From DATLYH01 sp035575035 (GTDB lineage: Bacteria > Planctomycetota > Planctomycetia > Gemmatales > Gemmataceae): DNA of 5,427 nucleotides. Shown piece after piece: positions 1 through 5,068 of this stretch (position 1 is its first letter; each line of letters starts with the position of its first letter). The stretch covers positions 1 to 5,427 of the forward strand of contig DATLYH010000073.1 in assembly GCA_035575035.1 (NCBI GenBank), in the 5' to 3' direction. A program made the position numbers and the translations under genes. Below the pieces are notes generated by a model. That model saw only the letters and a program-made list of their open reading frames with translations. It had not been told where the DNA came from and searched no databases.

Positions 1-413
1 CTAACATCGCCCCGCCGGGAACGCGGGCCATCGGCCTGGCGCCGACGCGGCTGGGCGTGCAGGGGCCGGCCTATGCCCTGGCCATCTTCGGCCGGCCGCT
101 CCGCACCCAGACCTGTGACTGCGAGCGCAGCGCCGACGCCGGCCTACCCCAGGCCATGTACCTGATCAACGACATTGACGTGAACGCCAAGATCAGTGCC
201 CCGGCCGGCCGACTGGCGAAGCTGCTCAAGGAGGTTCCCGACAACGAGAGGCTGGTCGAGGAGTTGTACCTCTCGACCGTCAGCCGTTATCCGAACATGG
301 AGGAGAAAGCGCGGGCGCTGGAGTATGTGGCCCGGGCCGCCGACCGCAGGGCTGGCTTCGAAGATGTGCTCTGGTCATTGATCAACCTGCGCGAGTTTGT
401 GTTCAACCATTAG
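1..413 (+). CDS. DUF1553 (PSCyt/PSD1) domain protein, C-terminal part
   Basis: This is the end of a gene that begins before the window. The frame reads from base 3 and ends with TAG at 411-413, giving 136 visible residues. The C-terminal signature of the planctomycete DUF1549-DUF1553 family is clear: 'YALAIFGRPLRTQTCDCERS', then 'QAMYLINDIDVNAKI', 'GRLAKLL', 'EELYLSTVSRYPN', and the terminal 'DVLWSLINLREFVFNH', which is close to the family's usual ending. Full-length members are large proteins, often with an N-terminal cytochrome-c-like PSCyt1 domain followed by DUF1549 and DUF1553; those parts lie outside this window. The molecular function is unknown. The family is usually encoded next to a DUF1501 gene, as here, which suggests the two products work together, probably outside the cytoplasm. 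No internal stop or frameshift is visible in this part. An internal GTG at 57 is not a real start, because conserved sequence continues upstream of it to the window edge. Confidence 0.93.
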   Translation, partial: NIAPPGTRAIGLAPTRLGVQGPAYALAIFGRPLRTQTCDCERSADAGLPQAMYLINDIDVNAKISAPAGRLAKLLKEVPDNERLVEELYLSTVSRYPNMEEKARALEYVARAADRRAGFEDVLWSLINLREFVFNH

Positions 414-429
414 AGCGTCTCACGAACTG

Positions 430-512
430 GCGAGCGGGGGGCGTGAGCCCCCCGGTGATGGCAAGCGGGGGGCGTCAGCCCCCCGGTTATGAAGGCTAAC
501 GCCCCCGCTCGC
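430..512. repeat. Tandem GC-rich palindromic repeats (two 31-bp units plus an inverted short copy)
   Basis: Bases 430-460 and 461-491 are head-to-tail copies of a 31-bp unit that differ at only three positions (28/31 identical). Each forms an 8-bp perfect stem with a 4-base loop: 435-442 with 447-454 (loop GTGA, a GNRA-type tetraloop in RNA), and 466-473 with 478-485 (loop GTCA). Bases 494-512 read on the minus strand as gcgagcgggggcgttagcc, a shorter and degenerate third copy in inverted orientation. That copy could pair with the start of unit 1, with one bulged G. The cluster fills most of the gap between the DUF1553 and DUF1501 genes. It resembles REP-type intergenic palindromes. A related gcgagcggggg element lies at 3281-3301. 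A role in mRNA stability or partial termination is inference. Confidence 0.85.
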
Positions 513-533
513 AACAAGGTAGCGCCTCTTGTA

Positions 534-540
534 AAGGAGA
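534..540 (+). promoter_or_regulatory. Ribosome binding site for the DUF1501 gene
   Basis: AAGGAGA at 534-540 lies 10 bases before the ATG at 551 and supports that start. The core GGAG at 536-539 is followed by AAGT and then CTCC at 544-547, so a small 4-bp hairpin could partly hide the site. The hairpin is weak and its effect is untested. Confidence 0.7.
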
Positions 541-550
541 AGTCTCCACC

Positions 551-1855
551 ATGGCATTTCGCGATTACTGCGACGGCGTGAGCCGCCGGGACTTCATCCG
601 GGTCGGCACGCTGGGCTTTCTGGGATTGTCCCTGCCCGACTATCTCCGCTATGCCGCGGCCGCCCCTACTGCCGGCGCCGACAAAAGCGCCATCTTCATC
701 TATCTCGGCGGTGGTCAGACCCACCTCGACACCTGGGACCCCAAGCCAGACGCTCCGGCGGAGTATCGCGGCGAATTCAAGCCGATCAAGACCAATGTCC
801 CGGGTATCGAGATCTGCGAGCACCTGCCGCGGATGGCGCAGAACGCCGACAAGTACGCCATCCTCCGCAGTGTCCACCACAACCTGGCCGCCCATGCCCC
901 CGGGCAGATGTTCCTGCGGACCGGCAATCGGCCGCTGCCGTCGTTACAGTATCCCGGCTACGGTTCGGTCGTCACCAAGGAGTACGGCGGCCCGCCCGGC
1001 TTGCCTCCCTACGTTGCCCTGCCCATCCAGAGCACCAATGGCGGCGCCGAGACGGCCGGCTACCTCGGCGTAGCCTATAACCCGTTCACCGTCAATGATG
1101 ACCCAAACAAGGAGAACTTTAGCGTCCGCGCCCTGGCCCTGCCGCAGGGCCTGAGTATGGAGCGCATCGAGAGCCGCAAGGGGCTGCTGGAAGGGCTCGA
1201 CACCGCCTTCCGCAAGGTCGAGGTCAAGAGTCAGGACCTGGCCGGCATGGACAAGTTCTACCAGCAGGCCTTCGAGATCCTTAACTCCCCCAAGGCCCGC
1301 GAAGCCTTTGACATTGCCCGGGAGCCGGCTGCTGTCCGCGACAAGTACGGCCGGAATCCGTTCGGCCAGGCCTGCCTGTTGGCCCGCCGGCTGATTGAGG
1401 CAGGGGTCCGCTTTGTCTCCATCGACTTCGGCGGCTGGGACACCCACCGCGATAACTTCAGCCGGCTGAAGGACGACCGGCTGCCCAAACTGGACCAGGG
1501 CATGGCCAGTTTGTTGGAAGAGTTGGCAGAGCGCGGCCTGTTGCCGAAGACAGCCGTGTTCATGACCGGCGAGTTCGGCCGGACGCCGAAGGTCAACGCC
1601 ACCGCCGGCCGCGACCACTGGGCACGGGCCATGTCGATTGTAATGGCCGGCGCCGGCATCAAGGGAGGCCAGGTGATCGGCAAGACCAACGACAAGGGCG
1701 AGGAGCCGGTCGAGCAGCCGGTGACGCCCGAAGACGTGGCGGCCAGCTTCTACCATAGCCTGGGGATCGACCCGCACAAGGAGTACTACACGCCGACCGG
1801 CCGTCCGGTCCACATCGTCCGCGACGGCAAGGTGATCAAGGAGTTGTTTGCCTAG
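551..1855 (+). CDS. DUF1501 family protein, Tat-exported
   Basis: Complete 434-residue member of the DUF1501 family, of normal length, related to the alkaline phosphatase/sulfatase-like fold. The N-terminus carries a twin-arginine signal, SRRDFIRVG at residues 11-19, followed by a hydrophobic stretch and an Ala-rich likely cleavage region around residues 35-39, so the protein should be exported folded by the Tat pathway. Family motifs follow in order: GGGQTHLDTWDPKP (53-66), GIEICEHLPRMA (85-96), LRSVHHNLAAH (105-115), a helical middle, FGGWDTH (293-299), the strongly conserved MTGEFGRTPKVN (338-349), then GRDHW (353-357), and VTPEDVAASFYHSLGIDP (391-408) near the end. The Asp and His residues in these motifs could bind metal, but the enzymatic activity of planctomycete DUF1501 proteins is not established. 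It lies 137 bp after a DUF1553 gene on the same strand, the usual arrangement for this pair, and is probably co-transcribed with it. The start at 551 is supported by AAGGAGA upstream and by the position of the Tat motif. Confidence 0.95.
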   Translation: MAFRDYCDGVSRRDFIRVGTLGFLGLSLPDYLRYAAAAPTAGADKSAIFIYLGGGQTHLDTWDPKPDAPAEYRGEFKPIKTNVPGIEICEHLPRMAQNADKYAILRSVHHNLAAHAPGQMFLRTGNRPLPSLQYPGYGSVVTKEYGGPPGLPPYVALPIQSTNGGAETAGYLGVAYNPFTVNDDPNKENFSVRALALPQGLSMERIESRKGLLEGLDTAFRKVEVKSQDLAGMDKFYQQAFEILNSPKAREAFDIAREPAAVRDKYGRNPFGQACLLARRLIEAGVRFVSIDFGGWDTHRDNFSRLKDDRLPKLDQGMASLLEELAERGLLPKTAVFMTGEFGRTPKVNATAGRDHWARAMSIVMAGAGIKGGQVIGKTNDKGEEPVEQPVTPEDVAASFYHSLGIDPHKEYYTPTGRPVHIVRDGKVIKELFA

Positions 1856-1897
1856 CGGGATCGGCCCCGTTAAATTGATAGGGAATTGGGATCGTTG

Positions 1898-1969
1898 AGC
1901 CGCGAGTCTCCCTTCACCTCTGCCCCTCTTCCTTCTGAGGGGGACAGGGATGAGGGGGAACTCGCGGCT
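1898..1969. repeat. 72-bp imperfect palindrome between the DUF1501 and propeller genes
   Basis: The ends are a perfect 10-bp inverted repeat, agccgcgagt at 1898-1907 and actcgcggct at 1960-1969. The inner part continues as a pyrimidine-rich arm (1908-1928) facing a purine-rich arm (1937-1959) with scattered mismatches. It closes with a perfect 6-bp stem, cccctc 1923-1928 with gagggg 1937-1942, around an 8-base loop (1929-1936). It begins 42 bases after the DUF1501 stop and ends just before the propeller gene's ribosome binding site. The C/T-then-G/A layout resembles widespread intergenic palindromic repeats. It has no T-run, so a classic intrinsic terminator is not supported. Confidence 0.75.
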
Positions 1970-1979
1970 AATTGTATGC

Positions 1980-1987
1980 GGAGAAGG
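1980..1987 (+). promoter_or_regulatory. Ribosome binding site deciding the propeller gene start
   Basis: GGAGAAGG at 1980-1987 lies 7 bases before the ATG at 1995. This strong site, together with the signal peptide that begins at that ATG, favours 1995 over the upstream in-frame ATG at 1950, which sits inside the palindrome. Confidence 0.8.
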
Positions 1988-1994
1988 TTGCACC

Positions 1995-3272
1995 ATGAGC
2001 ACGCGCGTGGGCAGGATCGGGATCTGGTTGGTACTGGTCGTCTGCTGCTTGACCTTGGCCGGCTGGGAGGCGTTCGCCGGCAACTGGCCCCGCTTCCGCG
2101 GGCCGAACGGCACCGGCACCGCGCCGGACCTGGATGTCCCCATCCGGTGGAACGAGCGGGAGAACATCCTCTGGAAGACGGCCCTCCCCGGCCCGGGCAA
2201 TTCCTCGCCGGTGGTCTGGGGAGACCACATCTTTTTGCAATCGAGCACTCCGGATGCCCGGGAGCGGATGCTGCTCTGCCTCAGCGCCCGCGACGGCAAG
2301 ATCCTCTGGTCGCGCACCGTCCCCGGTGCACCGTTCAAGAAGCTGAACCCGCGCAACACCCATGCTTCATCCACGCCGGCGGCCGACGGTGAGCGCGTCT
2401 ACACCATCTTCTGGGACGGCAACGGCCAGACAGTCCACGCCTACGACTTCAAGGGGACGCCGTTGTGGACTCATCACCTGGGCACGTTCACCAGCCAGCA
2501 TGGCGCCGGCGCCTCGCCGATTGTCTATGACGGCCGGCTCTACATCAACAACGATCAAGACGGCTCAGCCGCGGTGATCTGCCTGGATGCGGCGACGGGC
2601 CGGCAGTTGTGGGAGGCGAAGCGGCCCGCCTTCCGCGCCTGCTATTCGGCGCCGTTCATGCTGGAGCGGCCCGGCGAGCCGCCGGTGCTGATCGTGGCGA
2701 GCACGGCCGGCATCACCGCCTACAACCCGTCCAACGGCAGCGAGGTCTGGAACTTTACCTGGTCGTTCCCCGGCATGGCCCTGCGGACGGTCGGCTCGCC
2801 GCTGTACCATCAAGGGCTGGTCTTCGCCTGCGCCGGCGATGGTTCGGGGCTGCGGCATATGATCGCCGTCAAGGCGGACGGCCGGGGCGATGTCAGCAAG
2901 ACGCACCTGGCCTGGGAGAACCGGGACAAGTCGCTGTTGCCCTATGTGCCGACCATCCTGGCCCGGGGCGGGCATCTTTATTACATTACCGACACCATCG
3001 GGTTGGCCGTCTGCATGGAGGCAAAGACCGGCAAGGTCGTCTGGAGCGAGCGGCTGGAAGGCCCGGTGACGGCCTCGCCGGTGCTGATCGACGGCAAGGT
3101 GTACGCGATCAACGAGGCGGGGACCGTTTACGTGTTTGCAGCGGACCCGGCCGGCTTCAAGCTACTCGCCAAGAACAGCGTGGACGAGCCGGTGCGCGCC
3201 AGTCCGGCGGTGGCCGACAATCGCCTCTTCATCCGCGGCGCCAACCACCTGTACTGCATCGCCAAGAAGTGA
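1995..3272 (+). CDS. Secreted PQQ-binding-like beta-propeller repeat protein
   Basis: Complete 425-residue protein, counted from the ATG at 1995. Residues 1-28 form a Sec signal peptide: basic start, hydrophobic core around IGIWLVLVVCCLTLAG, and likely cleavage after AFA (26-28). There is no convincing lipobox. The mature protein opens with WPRFRGPNGTG (31-41), typical of planctomycete propellers of the PQQ_2/BamB-like type. Blade signatures recur: CLSARDGKILW (95-105), AYDFKGTPLW (149-158), CLDAATGRQLW (196-206), AYNPSNGSEVW (242-252), CMEAKTGKVVW (340-350) and VYVFAADPAGFKLLA (378-392). Between them are paired 'ASPIVYDGRLYI'-type strands (173-184, 360-371, 402-413). The chain ends with GANHLYCIAKK, consistent with closing of the propeller. 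The blades are degenerate, and PQQ binding or dehydrogenase activity should not be assumed; many such proteins are thought to be non-enzymatic scaffolds. It follows the DUF1501 gene by 139 bp on the same strand and may belong to the same unit. No internal disruption is seen. Confidence 0.93.
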   Translation: MSTRVGRIGIWLVLVVCCLTLAGWEAFAGNWPRFRGPNGTGTAPDLDVPIRWNERENILWKTALPGPGNSSPVVWGDHIFLQSSTPDARERMLLCLSARDGKILWSRTVPGAPFKKLNPRNTHASSTPAADGERVYTIFWDGNGQTVHAYDFKGTPLWTHHLGTFTSQHGAGASPIVYDGRLYINNDQDGSAAVICLDAATGRQLWEAKRPAFRACYSAPFMLERPGEPPVLIVASTAGITAYNPSNGSEVWNFTWSFPGMALRTVGSPLYHQGLVFACAGDGSGLRHMIAVKADGRGDVSKTHLAWENRDKSLLPYVPTILARGGHLYYITDTIGLAVCMEAKTGKVVWSERLEGPVTASPVLIDGKVYAINEAGTVYVFAADPAGFKLLAKNSVDEPVRASPAVADNRLFIRGANHLYCIAKK

Positions 3273-3280
3273 TCCCTCCG

Positions 3281-3301
3281 GCGAGCGGGGGCCAAGCCCC
3301 T
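3281..3301. repeat. Copy of the gcgagcggggg repeat with a small hairpin
   Basis: Bases 3281-3291 read gcgagcggggg, identical to the start of repeat unit 1 at 430-440. Here it continues into a different, shorter palindrome: GGGGC at 3288-3292 pairs with GCCCC at 3296-3300 around a 3-base CAA loop. It begins 8 bases after the propeller gene's stop codon. The shared left end suggests a common repeat family with variable inner sequence. Confidence 0.6.
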
Positions 3302-3348
3302 ACTCTCCGGCCCTTCAGGTATGCCTCTCCGCAGCAGCGGCAGTCCCC

Positions 3349-3377
3349 TGGGGACAAGCAAGGGCTGCTTGTCCCCA
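3349..3377. repeat. Perfect 12-bp hairpin downstream of the propeller gene
   Basis: The arms at 3349-3360 (tggggacaagca) and 3366-3377 (tgcttgtcccca) are exactly complementary around a 5-base loop, AGGGC. It lies 76 bases after the propeller gene's stop. The stem would be stable in RNA and could end or protect the transcript, but no T-run follows on either strand, so it is not called as an intrinsic terminator. It may be another REP-like intergenic element. Confidence 0.7.
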
Positions 3378-3405
3378 CAGACCTCTTCTCTATTCTCCGC
3401 GCTGA

Positions 3406-3448
3406 CATGTTGAGAATCCTTCCCGCTTTTCTGTTGACAAACAACATG
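3406..3448. repeat. Inverted repeat CATGTTG ... CAACATG
   Basis: CATGTTG at 3406-3412 and CAACATG at 3442-3448 are perfect complements separated by 29 bases. The right arm lies between the -35-like and -10-like boxes of the promoter candidate at 3434-3463, so a regulator site is conceivable. A 7-bp match with this spacing could also arise by chance. Confidence 0.35.
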
Positions 3449-3463
3449 AGCGAGAGGTATCTT
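3434..3463 (+). promoter_or_regulatory. Sigma70-like promoter candidate
   Basis: A consensus -35 hexamer, TTGACA, lies at 3434-3439. It is followed after 18 bases by TATCTT at 3458-3463, which matches four of six -10 positions. It would direct transcription to the right into the broken gene beginning near 3486, and it lies in a gap, which adds some weight. Planctomycete promoter rules are poorly known, so this rests on the general bacterial consensus only. Confidence 0.4.
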
Positions 3464-3485
3464 TAGTCCACTTGTCATTCTTTTC

Positions 3486-4683
3486 TTGTCGCCCAGCGAT
3501 TCGCCCTCACCTTTCGGATTGCTCGGCGCGATGCGGCCCCAACCCCTGAGGTGGCTCAATAGCAGCGAGACTTTTCCTTGGCATGTCCTGCCTGCGGGCA
3601 ATTCCATGCCGCTTGCCTGGATCGAACTCGATATCGATTCGTCCAGCATCACTCTGGTCCATCCGTCCGATCCGATCACGGCCCACGTTTACCTCTACTA
3701 CCCGGACGACCCTTCGGCCGAGGTCCCGGTGACCGTCGCGGTCACTCCGAGCGGAAGATCGGTGGTCAGCACGCCCGTGGTCACGATGCACCACGACGAG
3801 TGGGCGACGGTAATGATCTACCCGCAGGCAGTGAGCCAGAGGGTGGGCGATGTGATTGTCAGGGCGCTGGTCAACGACCTGGAGACCAGCCGGCTGCAGT
3901 TGACCAATGCCGGCATCGTGCTCCTCGACCGAGTTCGGGGACCGAACACTCCCGAAGGGATGATCGACCGCATCTCGGAGGGGACCGGCAACTGGGGCTC
4001 ATTCTACGGCGTGGTCACCGTCACACCGAATCTGAGAGGGATCTACGGTCCCGCTTTCTAGATCCAGCGGCCGGAGAGGGATGACAAGTACGGGAACGCC
4101 GTGGTGGATCCGAGCGACGCCGGCCGGCTCTCGGTAGCCAACTGTGCGGTGGTCCGGGTTATGGGGACCATGCAGATGGAGCCCAGCGTTGATGAGAATG
4201 GGCAGCCCGACGGGTTGGCCCGGAATGCAGGGATGTTGAGGCTGGCCGCCGGGGTGAACGTGGTGATGCTAGTCGCCAACTGAGGCTTCGCGGTCGCGGC
4301 TATTCCGATCGCTGTCAAGACGTCGAACGCGACAGTCCTCAAGGGCGACAAGGTTCAAGTTTTTCATGCTTGGTTCTGGGGCGTACGCTACGACCTTGAG
4401 ATCCAGTCCGACGGTGGGGACCTGGACAAGGTGTTTGTCAGCGAAAGCCTTGATTATACGAGGAGGGTACTTCAGGAATCTTGTGCTCATGGAAGGTAGC
4501 TGGACAAGGCCCTCCGAGTTGAAGAACGATTACAACGGCATAGGGGAAAGCGCCGCGGTGTTTCCCAACATGGCTGACGCGTTAAGGAAGCTTCGCAGAG
4601 ACACGAACCCAGATGATGTTCAATGGGTCGATCAAGCATTCCGGTTTATGATTAATGTACGGGCGGTAGGCCGGCGCTACTGA
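3486..4683 (+). pseudogene. Broken beta-rich protein gene of unknown function (two stops, one frameshift)
   Basis: One coding trace runs through this stretch but is interrupted three times. The first segment (191 codons from a TTG at 3486) ends at TAG 4059-4061. The same frame continues protein-like from 4062 to TGA 4281-4283, and again from 4284 to about 4467. The trace then continues one base out of phase until TGA 4681-4683. Removing one G from the GGG at 4465-4467 would join 'DKVFVSESLDYTR' to 'YFRNLVLMEGSW'. With the two stops read through, the repaired product would be about 398 residues. The first segment looks like a beta-sandwich (ITLVHPSDPITAHVYLYYP, then VPVTVAVTPSG). Later parts include YDLEIQSDGGDLDKVFVSE and QAFRFMINV, which remind me of large secreted planctomycete proteins; this is a weak recollection, not an identification. 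The true N-terminus is uncertain: the frame is open from 3450, with ATGs at 3531 and 3606, and no clear ribosome binding site was seen. Sequencing error, or an expressed 191-residue fragment, are alternatives. Confidence 0.7.
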
Positions 4684-4773
4684 GAGACGCGAAAGTTATC
4701 AGGCAATCAGGGTTCGCGATCAAGTATGGCATCCGCAAGGGGGTAATGCGTGTTGAAAGGGAGCCATGGGGTA

Positions 4774-4802
4774 ATCAAGGAGCGGCAAATGGTATCCTTG
4801 AT
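4774..4802. repeat. 8-bp inverted repeat ATCAAGGA ... TCCTTGAT
   Basis: ATCAAGGA at 4774-4781 is exactly complementary to TCCTTGAT at 4795-4802 across a 13-base spacer. It could be a hairpin or a protein-binding site. No gene edge lies next to it, and no T-run follows on the + strand (AAAA follows instead). Confidence 0.4.
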
Positions 4803-5059
4803 AAAAGCGCGGCCGGTGAGAAGGAAATAGGGATCTAACCAGACATGCCCACTCTTGGGCGGGTTGGTGGCACGGCAAACATCTAAAGGTCCGCAAAGCC
4901 CCAGCGCGCTCGCCTTCGGTTTCCGTCGCCATTGTGTCGCCCGCCAGGAAAAGGCGAGCCTCCCAACCTTCTCCGTGCCAATAGAGGAGAGCGTCGAAAG
5001 GTGAGGGAAGATTGAATGGGCTGCCGGATGCTCGTCCGGGGCTGTTTGGCCCGACAGAT

Positions 5060-5063
5060 GGAG
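5060..5063 (+). promoter_or_regulatory. Ribosome binding site for the 5069 gene
   Basis: GGAG at 5060-5063 lies 5 bases before the ATG at 5069. This supports that start over readings further upstream, where the frame stays open back to 4985. Confidence 0.55.
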
Positions 5064-5068
5064 TAGCC

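Larger units (their letters stand above)
4684..5068. other. Gene-poor stretch with small inverted repeats
   Basis: I see no convincing gene in these 385 bases. They contain short inverted repeats: CGCGAA 4688-4693 with TTCGCG 4713-4718, just after the pseudogene's last stop; GCCCA 4847-4851 with TGGGC 4856-4860; and CCGGA 5024-5028 with TCCGG 5035-5039. None is followed by a T-run. A 163-codon minus-strand frame covers 4720-5211, but it overlaps the start of the gene at 5069 and has no recognisable domain. The stretch may hold the promoter for the gene at 5069, though no good -35/-10 pair was found. Confidence 0.5.

Noticed and set aside
430..512. CRISPR array
   Set aside because: The 31-bp units are directly adjacent with no spacers, and there are only two full copies.
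1950..1994. Upstream in-frame ATG for the propeller gene
   Set aside because: It lies inside the 72-bp palindrome and would put 15 extra residues before the signal peptide. The ATG at 1995 has GGAGAAGG 7 bases upstream.
944..2374. 476-codon open frame on the minus strand
   Set aside because: It lies antisense to the DUF1501 gene and the start of the propeller gene, both with clear family motifs. Long antisense frames are expected in GC-rich coding DNA, and the translation shows no recognisable domain.
2609..3466. 285-codon open frame on the plus strand in another phase
   Set aside because: It overlaps the propeller gene out of frame, is rich in Gly, Arg and Ala, as shadow frames in GC-rich genes often are, and has no domain or ribosome binding site of note.
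3446..3466. Six-residue leader peptide MSERYL
   Set aside because: It is very short, has no ribosome binding site or attenuator-like structure after it, and overlaps the promoter candidate.
3128..3679. 183-codon open frame on the minus strand across the gap after the propeller gene
   Set aside because: It starts inside the broken gene and ends inside the propeller gene, crosses several palindromes, and shows no domain.
4059..4283. Pyrrolysine at TAG or selenocysteine at TGA, or programmed readthrough
   Set aside because: No SECIS-like or PYLIS-like structure was recognised, and a frameshift in the same trace points to decay instead. Single transitions from CAG and TGG explain both stops.
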